A stretch of DNA of 64,000 nucleotides from Ancylobacter mangrovi (GTDB lineage Bacteria; Pseudomonadota; Alphaproteobacteria; Rhizobiales; Xanthobacteraceae), in contig NZ_JANTHZ010000013.1 in the NCBI RefSeq assembly GCF_024752355.1, forward strand, positions 62,001-126,000, read 5' to 3'. Positions 49,023 to 58,552 of the stretch are shown here, one piece after another. The position numbers and the translations under genes are program-made. The notes under the pieces were generated by a model, which saw only the letters and a program-made list of their open reading frames with translations, was not told the origin of the DNA and did not search any database. The stretch's first letter is position 1, and each line of letters opens with the position of its first letter.

Positions 49023-49143
49023 GCGCGGCCAAGGTCGGCCAAAAGTGGCCGGGCATGACCGAGGATGGACGGGTGCGACGACGTGGCGCCGGGCGGCTCT
49101 CCTGCCGTTGCGGGCGGATGCGGTGCACATCGTGCACGACCCT

Positions 49144-49172
49144 CTGGCAAAACGCCCCGCGACGTCCTAGAT
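49144..49172 (+). promoter_or_regulatory. Promoter of 6S RNA
   Basis: -35 CTGGCA (49144-49149), a 17-nt spacer and -10 CTAGAT (49167-49172). The predicted start falls on the first base of the 6S closing stem at 49178. Confidence 0.75.
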
Positions 49173-49177
49173 TTGTC

Positions 49178-49337
49178 GTGCGGGGCTGCGAGGCTCGTCA
49201 GGAGAACATATTCCCCGGGGCCTTATCGATCTCAAAGGGAGCTGTCCCTGACTGGACCCCTGGGTCCGGATAAACGGCGCCCACCTACGTTGTAGGTTCC
49301 CGGGATCGATCATCCAACGGCCATCGCGGCTCCGCAC
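49178..49337 (+). ncRNA. ssrS: 6S RNA
   Basis: A regulatory RNA that binds sigma70 RNA polymerase by mimicking an open promoter. The ends pair perfectly: 49178-49190 (GTGCGGGGCTGCG) with 49325-49337 form 13 bp including two G-U pairs. They enclose exactly 160 nt, the usual 6S length. The internal sequence contains the alphaproteobacterial-like blocks GGCGCCCACCTACGTTGTAG and TTCCCGGGATCGAT. The 5-formyl-THF cyclo-ligase gene, the classical downstream partner of ssrS, starts 12 bp after the RNA. Confidence 0.88.
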
Positions 49338-49349
49338 AGTTCATTCATT

Positions 49350-49952
49350 ATGTCCGAAAGTAACGCGCTCACCGACAAGGCCAGCCTCCGCTCCGTCGCC
49401 CTGGGACGGCGGGCGGCGCTCGACCCGTCGGCGCGCGAGGTCGCGGCTGCGGCCGCCGCCCGCTTCGCCCTGAAATGGCTGGGCGACGTCTCCGGCGAGA
49501 CGGTCTCCGTCTTCACCCCCATCGGCACCGAAATCTCGACCGACCCGCTGGTGCGCGGCCTGCGCGCCGCGGGCGCCGCCATCGCGCTGCCGGTGGTGAT
49601 CGCCAAGAACAAGCCGCTCTCCTTCCGGCTGTGGGAGGAGGGCGTCGAGCTGGTGCCGAGCGCGGGGCCCGGGTTGATCGTCATTCCCGCCCCGCCGGAC
49701 GGCGCGCGGATCGTCGAGCCGGACGTGCTGGTCGTTCCGCTCGCGGCCTTCGACGCGCACGGGCACCGGCTGGGCTACGGCGCCGGCTTCTACGACCGCA
49801 CCCTCGCCGGGCTGCGGCGGGCCAAGCGCATCGAGGCGATCGGCTATGCCTTCTCGGTGCAGCAGCTTCCCGCCGTGCCGGCGGAACCCCATGACGAACG
49901 CCTCGATGCCATCGCTACCGATGCCGGCATCATCTGCCCGGCGGAGGATTAG
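49350..49952 (+). CDS. fau: 5-formyltetrahydrofolate cyclo-ligase
   Basis: Converts 5-formyl-THF to 5,10-methenyl-THF with ATP, in folate salvage. The 200-residue protein shows LRSVALGRRAALDPSAREVA at the N-terminus, the phosphate-binding basic loop, VVPLAAFDAHGHRLGYGAGF and YDRTLAGLR. Start 12 bp after 6S RNA; in other bacteria ssrS and this gene are co-transcribed and processed. Followed after 3 bp by the YmdB-type gene. Confidence 0.95.
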   Translation: MSESNALTDKASLRSVALGRRAALDPSAREVAAAAAARFALKWLGDVSGETVSVFTPIGTEISTDPLVRGLRAAGAAIALPVVIAKNKPLSFRLWEEGVELVPSAGPGLIVIPAPPDGARIVEPDVLVVPLAAFDAHGHRLGYGAGFYDRTLAGLRRAKRIEAIGYAFSVQQLPAVPAEPHDERLDAIATDAGIICPAED

Positions 49953-49955
49953 TGC

Positions 49956-50771
49956 ATGCGCCTGCTTTTTCTCGGCGATGTCGTCGGCCGGCCGGGACGG
50001 CAGGTCGTGCTCGACCACCTGCCGCGCCTGCGCGAGGCATGGACGCTCGATTTCGTGGTGGTGAACGGCGAGAACGCGGCCGGCGGCTTCGGCATCACCG
50101 AGGCGATCCATGACGACCTGGTCGAGGCGGGCGCCGACGTCGTCACGCTCGGCAACCATTCCTTCGATCAGCGCGAGGCGCTCGTCTTCATCGAGCGCGC
50201 ACCACGGCTGATCCGCCCCGCCAACTATCCCGCCGGCACGCCGGGGCGCGGGGCGGCGCTGGTGGAGGCGCGCGGCGGCGAGCGGGTGCTGGTCGTCAAC
50301 ATGATGGGCCGCGCCTTCATGGACCCGATGGACGATCCCTTCGCCGCCATCGACCGCGAGCTGGAGGCCGGTCCGCTCGGCCTCGTCGCGGACGCGGTGA
50401 TCGTCGACTTCCACGCCGAGACCACCAGCGAGAAACAGGCCTTCGGCCATTGGTGCGACGGGCGCGCCAGCCTCGTCATCGGCACCCATACCCATGTCCC
50501 GACCTCCGACCACCGCATCCTGCCGGGCGGCACCGCATTCATGACCGATGTCGGCATGTGCGGCTGCTATGACGGGGTCATCGGCATGGACAAGGAGGAG
50601 CCGCTGCGCCGCTTCACCCGCAAGATCGGCTCCTCGCGCTTCGAGCCGGCGATGGGCGAGGGCACGCTGTCGGGCCTCGCGGTGGAGACGGACGGGGCGG
50701 GCCAAGCGATCAAGATCGCGCCGGTGCGCATCGGCGGTTCGCTGCAGCCGGCGCTGCCGGATTTCTGGTGA
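49956..50771 (+). CDS. YmdB family metallophosphoesterase (TIGR00282)
   Basis: A 271-residue calcineurin-like phosphodiesterase of the YmdB family, whose characterised Bacillus member hydrolyses 2',3'-cyclic nucleotides. Metal ligands are all present: Asp8 (FLGDVVGRPGR), Glu39-Asn40 (VVNGENAAGG), Asn67-His68 (TLGNHSFDQ), a His in VDFHAETTSE and GTHTHVPTSDH. It follows the folate gene by 3 bp and is likely in the same transcript. Confidence 0.93.
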   Translation: MRLLFLGDVVGRPGRQVVLDHLPRLREAWTLDFVVVNGENAAGGFGITEAIHDDLVEAGADVVTLGNHSFDQREALVFIERAPRLIRPANYPAGTPGRGAALVEARGGERVLVVNMMGRAFMDPMDDPFAAIDRELEAGPLGLVADAVIVDFHAETTSEKQAFGHWCDGRASLVIGTHTHVPTSDHRILPGGTAFMTDVGMCGCYDGVIGMDKEEPLRRFTRKIGSSRFEPAMGEGTLSGLAVETDGAGQAIKIAPVRIGGSLQPALPDFW

Positions 50772-50804
50772 CCCTTGCCGCCACCGGCGGGCAGGGCGTC
50801 GCGA

Positions 50805-51851
50805 ATGCTGGGTGCCGTGATGATGCCGACCGGCCGAATTCCGCTCGCCATCCTTCTGGCCGCGCTCCTCACGGTTGCGGGCGCGCTGGCGGCGCGCGCC
50901 GCTGACGACGTTCCCGTCGGGGTGAGAAGCTTCGACGTCGGGGTGCCCGAGCGCGGCGCGCCGGTGACGGTGGAGCTGTGGTATCCGGCCGCGCCGGGCG
51001 GGACGATCGAGGCCTATGGCGCGTCGCCGCTCTTCGTCGGGGTGAAGGCCGTGCGCGATGCGCCGGTCGCGGCGGGGCGCTTTCCGCTCGTGCTGCTGGC
51101 GCATGGCGGGCTGCGCTCGAACCCTTCTCTCGCCGGCTGGATTGCTGCGCGTCTCGCCGGTGCGGGGCGCATCGTCGTCAGCGTGCACCCTCCCGCGCTC
51201 GGGCCGCGGCAGGCGGGCGAGGCGGTCGACGAGTTCCGGCTGCGGCCGGCGGATCTGCGCGCGGCACTCTCCGCCGCCGAGGCGCTGCCGGAAGTCGCCG
51301 CCCATCGCGTACCGGGCAAGGTGGGGGCGGTCGGCTTCTTTCTCGGCGGCACCTCGGTGCTGGCGCTCGCCGGCGCGCGTTTCGACGTCGGTCACCTTCG
51401 TGCCGCCTGCGATACGCCGGCGCGCGGGCCGGACTGCCGCTGGTTCGCGGCCTCGGGCATCGACCTGCACCGGGCGGTGGACGAGGCTTTCGGGACGGAC
51501 CGGACTGACCCGCGCATCGGCGCCATGGTCGCGGTCGATCCCGAGTTGATGGACGCCTTCGACCCGGCGAGCCTTGCGGCGATCGCCGTTCCGGTGACGC
51601 TGCTGCGTCTCGCCGCGGATAGCCCGTCGCCGCAGCCGGCGCTCATCCCCGGCGCCCACGCGGAGACGATCGCGGATGCCGACGCCTTCACCGCCTTCGG
51701 CGCCTGCACCGGGCGGGCGGCGGCGATCCTGAAGCAGGAGGGCGAGGACGAGGCGATCTGCCGCGAAGGCGCCCGGCCGCGCGCCGTTCTCCAGGCGGAG
51801 ATCGCCGCGCGGATCGAAGAGGGGCTGGCGCGCGGGGCGGGCGCGCCCTGA
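50805..51851 (+). CDS. Secreted alpha/beta hydrolase-fold protein lacking the nucleophile serine
   Basis: A 348-residue exported protein (hydrophobic signal [19 protein letters not shown]). The overall layout resembles the dienelactone-hydrolase/PAF-acetylhydrolase-like branch: LWYPAAPGG, the oxyanion HGGLRSNPS and the helix after the elbow. However the nucleophile elbow reads [10 protein letters not shown], with Phe (codon TTT) where Ser or Cys is expected; TCT would restore Ser. The possible catalytic His is in GAHAET. It may be inactive or a binding protein, or the base may be wrong. The start is uncertain among ATGs at 50805, 50820 and 50823. Confidence 0.75.
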   Translation: MLGAVMMPTGRIPLAILLAALLTVAGALAARAADDVPVGVRSFDVGVPERGAPVTVELWYPAAPGGTIEAYGASPLFVGVKAVRDAPVAAGRFPLVLLAHGGLRSNPSLAGWIAARLAGAGRIVVSVHPPALGPRQAGEAVDEFRLRPADLRAALSAAEALPEVAAHRVPGKVGAVGFFLGGTSVLALAGARFDVGHLRAACDTPARGPDCRWFAASGIDLHRAVDEAFGTDRTDPRIGAMVAVDPELMDAFDPASLAAIAVPVTLLRLAADSPSPQPALIPGAHAETIADADAFTAFGACTGRAAAILKQEGEDEAICREGARPRAVLQAEIAARIEEGLARGAGAP

Positions 51852-51973
51852 GGGGCGACGCACGCGGCCCGGCTTTACGCGCGCACGCCCTGTCGCCTAT
51901 AAGCCGGCACTCAGTTTTCCGGAATTCAGACGCGGCAGGCCAGGGCGCCCGGCCGCGCGACGTGGAGGCGGCC

Positions 51974-52720
51974 ATGGCCGGGCATTCGCAGTTCAAGAAC
52001 ATCATGCACCGCAAGGGCAAGCAGGACGCGGTGCGCTCCAAGCTGTTCTCCAAGCTCGCGCGCGAGATCACGGTCGCGGCGAAGCTCGGCATGCCGGACC
52101 CGGCGATGAACCCGCGCCTGCGCGCGGCGGTGCTGGCGGCCCGCGCCGAGAACATGCCCAAGGACAATATCGACCGCGCCATCAAGAAGGCGGCCGGCGG
52201 CGACGCGGAGACCTATGACGAGATCCGCTACGAGGGCTACGGGCCGGGCGGCGTCGCCGTCATCGTCGAGGCGCTGACCGACAACCGCAACCGCACCGCC
52301 TCGGAGGTGCGCTCCTACTTCACCAAGTCCGGCGGCTCGCTGGCGGAGACGGGCGCCGTCGCCTTCATGTTCGACCGTGTCGGCGTGGTGGAGTTCGACG
52401 CCGACAAGGCTTCCGCCGACGACATGCTGGAAGCGGCCATCGAGGCGGGCGCCGACGACGTCTCCTCGAGTGAGGACGGCCACGAGGTGGTGTGCTCGAT
52501 GGAGAATCTGCACGAGGTCGCCGGCGCGCTGGAAGCCAAGTTCGGCGAGCCGCGCAAGTCGGCGCTGGTCTGGCGTCCGCAGAATACGGTGGCGGTGGAC
52601 GACGAGGTGGCGGAGAAGCTGATCCGGCTCGTCGACAACCTCAACGACAATGACGACGTGCAGAACGTCTACGCCAATTTCGAGATCTCGGACGAGATGA
52701 TCGCCAAGATGAGCGCCTGA
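51974..52720 (+). CDS. YebC/PmpR family protein
   Basis: A 248-residue conserved cytoplasmic protein of the YebC family, members of which act as DNA-binding regulators or, as shown recently, as helpers of polyproline translation. It starts [20 protein letters not shown] and has [19 protein letters not shown] and [20 protein letters not shown]. It commonly precedes ruvC in alphaproteobacteria; here four transport/oxidoreductase genes are interposed. Its stop codon is inside the first unit of a tandem repeat. Confidence 0.95.
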   Translation: MAGHSQFKNIMHRKGKQDAVRSKLFSKLAREITVAAKLGMPDPAMNPRLRAAVLAARAENMPKDNIDRAIKKAAGGDAETYDEIRYEGYGPGGVAVIVEALTDNRNRTASEVRSYFTKSGGSLAETGAVAFMFDRVGVVEFDADKASADDMLEAAIEAGADDVSSSEDGHEVVCSMENLHEVAGALEAKFGEPRKSALVWRPQNTVAVDDEVAEKLIRLVDNLNDNDDVQNVYANFEISDEMIAKMSA

Positions 52721-52832
52721 GCGCTCATCTTCAGCGAAGACATTCTGAGCGCCTGAGCGCTCATCGTCAGCGAGGACATCCGAGCGCGTGAGCGCTCCTC
52801 CTTCCGCGAGGACCCTGAGCGTCGCCTTCAGC
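52711..52832. repeat. Tandem array of about 35-bp hairpin-containing repeats
   Basis: Units start at 52711, 52747, 52782 and (partial) 52816, with lengths 36, 35 and 34. Each full unit begins GAGCGC(C/G)TGAGCGCTC, itself an inverted repeat, and continues with a conserved TC..CAGCGA.GAC-like half. The first unit contains the last codons of yebC and the array ends at the stop of the opposite TauE/SafE gene. Confidence 0.85.
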
Positions 52833-53574
52833 GTCCCAGTAGCGTGTCGAACACCGGCAGGCTGAGTAGCAGCGCGAGGGTGATGATCCAGTAGGCGATG
52901 AAGCGGAAGTTCCGGTCCGAGGTGCCGCGAAAGGCCCGGGCGCCGAGGAACAGGCCGGCGGCATAGGCCGGCCCGAGCACCAGCACCAGCCAGCCGACCT
53001 CGCGCGTCAGCATTCCGTTGGCGGCATAGGCGGTGGCGCTGGCGACCGTGACCAGCGCAAAGAAGCCGAACATGTTCGCCCGCACCAGCGCCGGCGGCTG
53101 GTTGCTGCCGAGCCAGTAGGCGACGAGGGGAGGGCCGGACATCTGCGCCGCACCGCCGAGCACGCCGGCGAAGGCGCCGAGCGCCAGCTTGGAGGGCAGC
53201 CGCTGCTGCCCCGAATGGCGCCATCCGGCCATCACCGGCGCCAGCATGGCAAGGCCGAGCCCGGCCAGCGCCCAGCGCAGCGCCAGCGGGTCGGCATGCC
53301 TGAGGATGGCGACGCCGGCCGGCACGGCGACGACCGCGCCGATGGCGAGCGGGGCGACCTGGCGCCACACGCAGTCACGGAACGCCCGGATGACGAAGGG
53401 CAGGGTGAGCGCGGTGTCGACGATGAGCAGCGTCGGCGCCGAGACCCGCGGCCCGTAGGCGGCACTGATCAGCGGCACGAAGATCAGCGCGCCGCCGAAG
53501 CCGGCAAAGCCACGTGTCGTTCCCGCGACCAGCGCGGTAAGAAGGGCTCCGGCGAGAACCGGATCGAAGCTCAT
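52828..53574 (-). CDS. TauE/SafE family membrane transporter
   Basis: A 248-residue integral membrane protein of the TSUP (sulfite/sulfoacetate exporter) family. Its two repeated halves start with GTTRGFAGFGGALIFVPLIS and GAFAGVLGGAAQMSGPPLVA, the family signatures, with about eight helices in total. The substrate is not known, probably a small organic or sulfur anion. The start at 53574 (MSFDPVLAGA) is preferred over upstream in-frame ATGs that add a hydrophilic extension. Convergent with yebC. Confidence 0.9.
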   Translation of the reverse strand: MSFDPVLAGALLTALVAGTTRGFAGFGGALIFVPLISAAYGPRVSAPTLLIVDTALTLPFVIRAFRDCVWRQVAPLAIGAVVAVPAGVAILRHADPLALRWALAGLGLAMLAPVMAGWRHSGQQRLPSKLALGAFAGVLGGAAQMSGPPLVAYWLGSNQPPALVRANMFGFFALVTVASATAYAANGMLTREVGWLVLVLGPAYAAGLFLGARAFRGTSDRNFRFIAYWIITLALLLSLPVFDTLLGR

Positions 53575-53795
53575 GGGAAGACCGATGTAAAGGCGCATGC
53601 CCGCAGGGCGCGGTGCCGTCAGGTGGTAGTCCCGCCGGTCCGGCGCGTCAATGCGAGCTTCCATCGGCTTTCGTGAACGGGCTTATCGGCAAAACTCGTT
53701 TGCGAACAAAGATCGCTCGCGCCACATTCGTCTCAACTTTGCCGCCGCTGCGGCACCACCCTTCGAATTGGCCGCCGAGCGGCCGGATGTGATCA

Positions 53796-54725
53796 ATGCA
53801 GAAGCCTCTTGCTCCGCGCGCGACCGGCGCCGCCGACGCCGCGCCTCTCAACGGGCGCCTCGTCGGCTATGGCTGCGCGCTCCTTGCCGTCACCATCTGG
53901 GGCGCGTGGATCGTCTCGACCCGCCACGCCGTGCATGGCCACCTGCCGCCGGCCACGGTCGGCTGGCTGCGCTTCATCGTGCCGGCCACCATGCTCGCCC
54001 CAGCCTGGCTGAGGGTCGGCCCGTGGCCCAAGCGCGGCCTGGTGCCGTTTCTTTTCTGCTTCTTCGGCGCCGGCGGCATCTTCTTCCTCGTCGTCGCCAA
54101 TGCGATGCGCTTCGTGCCGGCGGCCGATGTCGGCCCGCTGCTGCCGGGCACCATGCCGCTCGTGGTGGCGGTGATCTCGGTGCTGGTGTTCCGCGAATGG
54201 CTCGGCACGGCGCGGGCGGTCGGCTTCATCTGCATCGCGCTCGGCGTGGTGACGCTGAGCGGGCGCGGCCTGTTCGAGCCCGAGGACGGTGCCTGGCGCG
54301 GCCATCTGCTGCTGCTGTGCGGGGCGACGATGTGGGCGGGCTACACGCTCGCCTTCCGCCGCACCGGAATGAAGGCGACCGAGGTGGTGGGGCTGATCGG
54401 CCTGTGGTCGGTGCTGATCCTCACCCCCACCGGCCTGCCCGGCGTGGTGACGGCGGTGCGCGAGGGCTACGGCGCCGAGGTGCTGTTCCAGTTGCTGATG
54501 CAGGGCCTGCTCTCGGGCGTGGTGGCGCTGGTCGCCTTCGGCATCGCCATCGAGCGGCTCGGCTCCTCGCGCGCGGCGGCGTTCACCGGCCTCGTGCCCG
54601 CGCTCGCCGCGCTCATCGCGGTGCCGGTACTGGGCGAGCATCCCGACACGGCGGCGATCATCGGCGTCATAGGCACCGGGGTCGGGGTGGCGCTGGCGAG
54701 CGGGGCGTTCAGCCGGTCCCGCTAG
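53796..54725 (+). CDS. EamA/DMT family transporter
   Basis: A 309-residue membrane protein with about ten helices in two EamA repeats (e.g. LLAVTIWGAWIVSTRHAVHG and GHLLLLCGATMWAGYTLAFR). Members export amino acids or metabolites; substrate unknown. It ends on the same CTAG palindrome as the LysR gene on the opposite strand, so the two stop codons overlap by 2 bp. Confidence 0.9.
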   Translation: MQKPLAPRATGAADAAPLNGRLVGYGCALLAVTIWGAWIVSTRHAVHGHLPPATVGWLRFIVPATMLAPAWLRVGPWPKRGLVPFLFCFFGAGGIFFLVVANAMRFVPAADVGPLLPGTMPLVVAVISVLVFREWLGTARAVGFICIALGVVTLSGRGLFEPEDGAWRGHLLLLCGATMWAGYTLAFRRTGMKATEVVGLIGLWSVLILTPTGLPGVVTAVREGYGAEVLFQLLMQGLLSGVVALVAFGIAIERLGSSRAAAFTGLVPALAALIAVPVLGEHPDTAAIIGVIGTGVGVALASGAFSRSR

Positions 54726-55639
54726 ACGGCGCCGGCATTCCCGCTCCGTGCGTTGCGGGCGCGCACGAAGTCGAGGAAGACCCGCAGCGCGACCGGCATG
54801 TGGCGCCGGCTCGGATAGTAGAGGAACGGTCCCTCGAAGGGCGGGCACCAGTCCTCCAGCAGCGAGACCAGTTCGCCGCGCGCGACGGCGGGGGCGGCGA
54901 ACTCGCTGAAATTCATGCCGATGCCGATGCCGTCGATGGTGGCGCGGATCATCATGTCCGAATTGTTGCTAATGAACGGCCCGCGCGGCTCGATCATCAG
55001 CGTGCGGCCGTCCTTCTCGAATTCCCAGGGCCGCACCGCGCCGCCGGCGAAGCGCAGCAGGATGCAGCGGTGCGCGAGCAGGTCGTGCGGCGTCGAGGGC
55101 ACGCCGTGGCGCTCCAGATACGAGGGCGAGGCATAGACGCCATAGCGCTGCGGCGGGCCGAGCGGCACCGCGATCATGTCCTGCGCCAGGCTTTCCCCAT
55201 AGCGCGCGCCGGCGTCGAAGCCGGCCTCGATCACGTCGACGAGGCGCTCCTCCAGATGCACTTCCAGAGTGAGGTCGGGATAGGCGGCGAGGAATTCCGC
55301 CAGCATCGGCGCCAGCACCAGCCGCGCCACCGGCCCGGGGACGTTGAGCCGCAACAGGCCGCCCGGGCTGTCGCGGAAGCTGTTCACCTCGTCCAGCGCC
55401 TCGCCGAGTTCGTCCAGCATCGGGTTCAGCCGCTCATAGAGCCGCCGGCCCGGCTCGGTCAGCGTGACGCTGCGGGTGGTGCGGTTGAGAAGGCGCACGC
55501 CAAGCTGGTGCTCCAACCGCTTCATGGATTCGCTCAAGGTCGAGGCCGAGACGCCCCGCTCCTTGGCGGCGCGGCGGAAGCTGCGGTGGCGCGCGACGGC
55601 GGCGAAGGCGTCCAGCAATGCGAGATCGGCAGAATGCAT
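54722..55639 (-). CDS. LysR family transcriptional regulator
   Basis: A 305-residue regulator. The N-terminal winged helix-turn-helix is clear (ALLDAFAAVARHRSFRRAAK, then GVSASTLSESMKRLEHQLGV), followed by the periplasmic-binding-like effector domain (LRLNVPGPVARLVLAPML). It probably controls the divergent aldo/keto reductase gene. The start at 55639 follows GGAAA by 8 nt; an upstream ATG at 55663 would add 8 residues. A T-N11-A LysR box lies between the genes. Confidence 0.92.
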   Translation of the reverse strand: MHSADLALLDAFAAVARHRSFRRAAKERGVSASTLSESMKRLEHQLGVRLLNRTTRSVTLTEPGRRLYERLNPMLDELGEALDEVNSFRDSPGGLLRLNVPGPVARLVLAPMLAEFLAAYPDLTLEVHLEERLVDVIEAGFDAGARYGESLAQDMIAVPLGPPQRYGVYASPSYLERHGVPSTPHDLLAHRCILLRFAGGAVRPWEFEKDGRTLMIEPRGPFISNNSDMMIRATIDGIGIGMNFSEFAAPAVARGELVSLLEDWCPPFEGPFLYYPSRRHMPVALRVFLDFVRARNARSGNAGAV

Positions 55640-55666
55640 TGTGCGGATTTCCGAACGGTTCATTCA

Positions 55667-55683
55667 GATAAGAATAGATTATC
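55667..55683. promoter_or_regulatory. LysR-type operator
   Basis: GATAA-N7-TTATC, a palindrome with T-N11-A spacing, in the divergent space between the LysR gene and the aldo/keto reductase. It is likely the regulator's recognition site. Confidence 0.55.
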
Positions 55684-55753
55684 GAACAGGTTCCCCCGCG
55701 CCATATCTGTCCCATCCCGCCGGGACTGCCGGCGGCCGCGATGGAGACGCATC

Positions 55754-56758
<1,005 letters not shown>

Positions 56759-56762
56759 GGCG

Positions 56763-57245
56763 CTACAGCCGCACCAGGTCGGTGTGGCCGAAGCCCTTCG
56801 AGTAGTCGAGCAGCGAGATCACGCTCGGCGTGACGCGGAAGATGCGGATGTCGTCCGGGCTCGGGCGGACGATCGGCACCGGGGCTGGCGCGTCGGCATA
56901 GGCGGCGATCATCGCCGTGATCACCCGCTCGGCCTCGGCGCGGTCCTCGACGGTGTGCGCATGGCCGGCCAGCGACAGCGCGCTGATGGCCATGATGTCG
57001 GCCGTGTCGTGGTCGATGGTGAGCGAGACGCGGTCGTCGCGGGCGATGTTGGCCGCCTTCTGGCTATCGAGCGCGCACAGGAAGTAGATCGCCAGCCCGA
57101 CATGCACATAGCCGACCGTCGTCGCCTGCGGCCAGCCGTCCGGCCGCAGCGTGGCGACGGTGCAGATGCGGTGCGTGTCCAGCACCTTCAGGATCTTCTC
57201 GCGCAGAAGCGGGTCGATCTTCCCGCCGTCGGTCGTCGCGTTCAT
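56763..57245 (-). CDS. Pyridoxamine 5'-phosphate oxidase family flavoprotein
   Basis: A 160-residue split-barrel protein that binds FMN or a related cofactor. The family opening is REKILKVLDTHRICTVATLR, followed by GWPQATTVGYVHVGLAIYFL. It is too short and diverged for PdxH, so it is probably a general flavin reductase or cofactor-F420-like binding protein of unknown substrate. The start at 57245 is the ATG after GGGGGTGA; the frame is open further upstream. It is convergent with the aldo/keto reductase, 4 bp apart. Confidence 0.85.
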   Translation of the reverse strand: MNATTDGGKIDPLLREKILKVLDTHRICTVATLRPDGWPQATTVGYVHVGLAIYFLCALDSQKAANIARDDRVSLTIDHDTADIMAISALSLAGHAHTVEDRAEAERVITAMIAAYADAPAPVPIVRPSPDDIRIFRVTPSVISLLDYSKGFGHTDLVRL

Positions 57246-57332
57246 CGCCGTCACCCCCGAGGGACCGGAGGCGCCAGCATGCGCCCGGCGCAGCGTCACG
57301 GTCTTGACCGGCGTCAACGGGCGTCGGCGATA

Positions 57333-57347
57333 TCAACCTTGCGTTAA
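57333..57347. promoter_or_regulatory. Imperfect CtrA-like site upstream of ruvC
   Basis: TCAA-N7-TTAA, one mismatch from the CtrA consensus, about 75 bp before ruvC and 90 bp before the PNPOx-family gene. Chance occurrence cannot be excluded. Confidence 0.25.
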
Positions 57348-57422
57348 CCATAACCGGCCGGCGGGCGGGCCGGCGGCGCCCGCGGCCTTCACGTTCGTCC
57401 TTTGTTCGGGTACGCCGATGAT

Positions 57423-57938
57423 ATGGCGCCACCTGCGATTCGCATCCTCGGGCTCGACCCCGGCCTCCGCCGCACCGGATGGGGGGTGATCGAGGCCGCC
57501 GGGACTCGATTGACCTTCGTCGCCTGCGGCACGGTGCTGCCGCCGGAGGAGGGCGGGCTCGCGGACCGCCTCGCCGCGCTCCATACCGAGCTCGCGCGCG
57601 TGCTCTCCGCCTATCGCCCGGACGAGGCGGCGGTGGAGGAGACCTTCGTCAACGTCAACCCGGCCTCGACGCTGAAGCTCGGCCAGGCGCGCGGCGTGGT
57701 GATGCTCACCCCGGCCCTTGCCGGCGTGCCGGTGTCGGAATATGCCGCGTTGCTGGTGAAGAAGACCGTGGTCGGCGCCGGCCGGGCCGAGAAGGCGCAG
57801 ATCCGCATGATGATGAAGGTGCTGCTGCCGCAGGCCGATTTCGAGACCGACGACGCCGCCGACGCGCTTGCGGTGGCGGTCACCCACGCCCAGCATAGGG
57901 GCATGGCGCAGATGAAGGCCCGGATGGCGGCGCGATGA
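57423..57938 (+). CDS. ruvC: Crossover junction endodeoxyribonuclease RuvC
   Basis: Resolves Holliday junctions. The four acidic active-site residues are visible: Asp12 ([14 protein letters not shown]), Glu72 ([12 protein letters not shown]), Asp144 and Asp147 ([14 protein letters not shown]). Length 171 residues is typical. ATG at 57423. It overlaps ruvA by 4 bp (ATGA), so translation is coupled. Confidence 0.97.
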   Translation: MAPPAIRILGLDPGLRRTGWGVIEAAGTRLTFVACGTVLPPEEGGLADRLAALHTELARVLSAYRPDEAAVEETFVNVNPASTLKLGQARGVVMLTPALAGVPVSEYAALLVKKTVVGAGRAEKAQIRMMMKVLLPQADFETDDAADALAVAVTHAQHRGMAQMKARMAAR

Positions 57939-58552
57939 TCGGCAAGCTGAAGGGCGTGGTCGATACCTATGGCGAGGATCACGTCATCCTCGACGTGCAT
58001 GGGGTGGGCTATCTCGTGCACTGCTCCGGGCGCACGCTGCAGGCGCTGCCGCCGGCGGGCGAGGCGGCGACGCTGTTCATCGAGACCTTCGTGCGCGAGG
58101 ACATGATCCGGCTCTACGGCTTCATCTCCAAGGCCGAGAAATCCTGGTTCATCCTGCTTCAGAACGTGCAGGGGGTCGGCTCCAAGGTGGCGCTCAACGT
58201 GCTCTCCACCCTCTCGCCCTCCGAGCTCGCCAATGCGGTGGCGATGGGCGACCGGGCGATGGTGGCGCGTGCCAACGGCGTCGGGCCGAAGGTCGCCGCG
58301 CGCATCGTCGCCGAGCTCAAGGACAAGGCGCCGGGCTTTGCCGACGTCGACCCCGCGCTGGCCCAGCTCGCCGGGCAGATCGAGGAGCGTAGCGCCCCCG
58401 CGCCGGTGAGCGACGCGGTCTCGGCGCTGGTCAATCTCGGCTACGCGCAGATCCAGGCCAGCGCCGCCGTGGCGGCCGCGCTGCGCGAGGCGGGGGAGGG
58501 GGCCGACGCCGCCCGGCTGATCCGGCTCGGGCTGAAGGAGCTGGCGCGATGA
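57935..58552 (+). CDS. ruvA: Holliday junction DNA helicase subunit RuvA
   Basis: Tetrameric junction-binding partner of the RuvB motor. The 205-residue protein begins [20 protein letters not shown] and has two helix-hairpin-helix motifs ([18 protein letters not shown] and [18 protein letters not shown]), a flexible linker and the RuvB-contacting C-terminal domain ([20 protein letters not shown]). It overlaps both ruvC and the following membrane gene by 4 bp. Confidence 0.97.
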   Translation: MIGKLKGVVDTYGEDHVILDVHGVGYLVHCSGRTLQALPPAGEAATLFIETFVREDMIRLYGFISKAEKSWFILLQNVQGVGSKVALNVLSTLSPSELANAVAMGDRAMVARANGVGPKVAARIVAELKDKAPGFADVDPALAQLAGQIEERSAPAPVSDAVSALVNLGYAQIQASAAVAAALREAGEGADAARLIRLGLKELAR

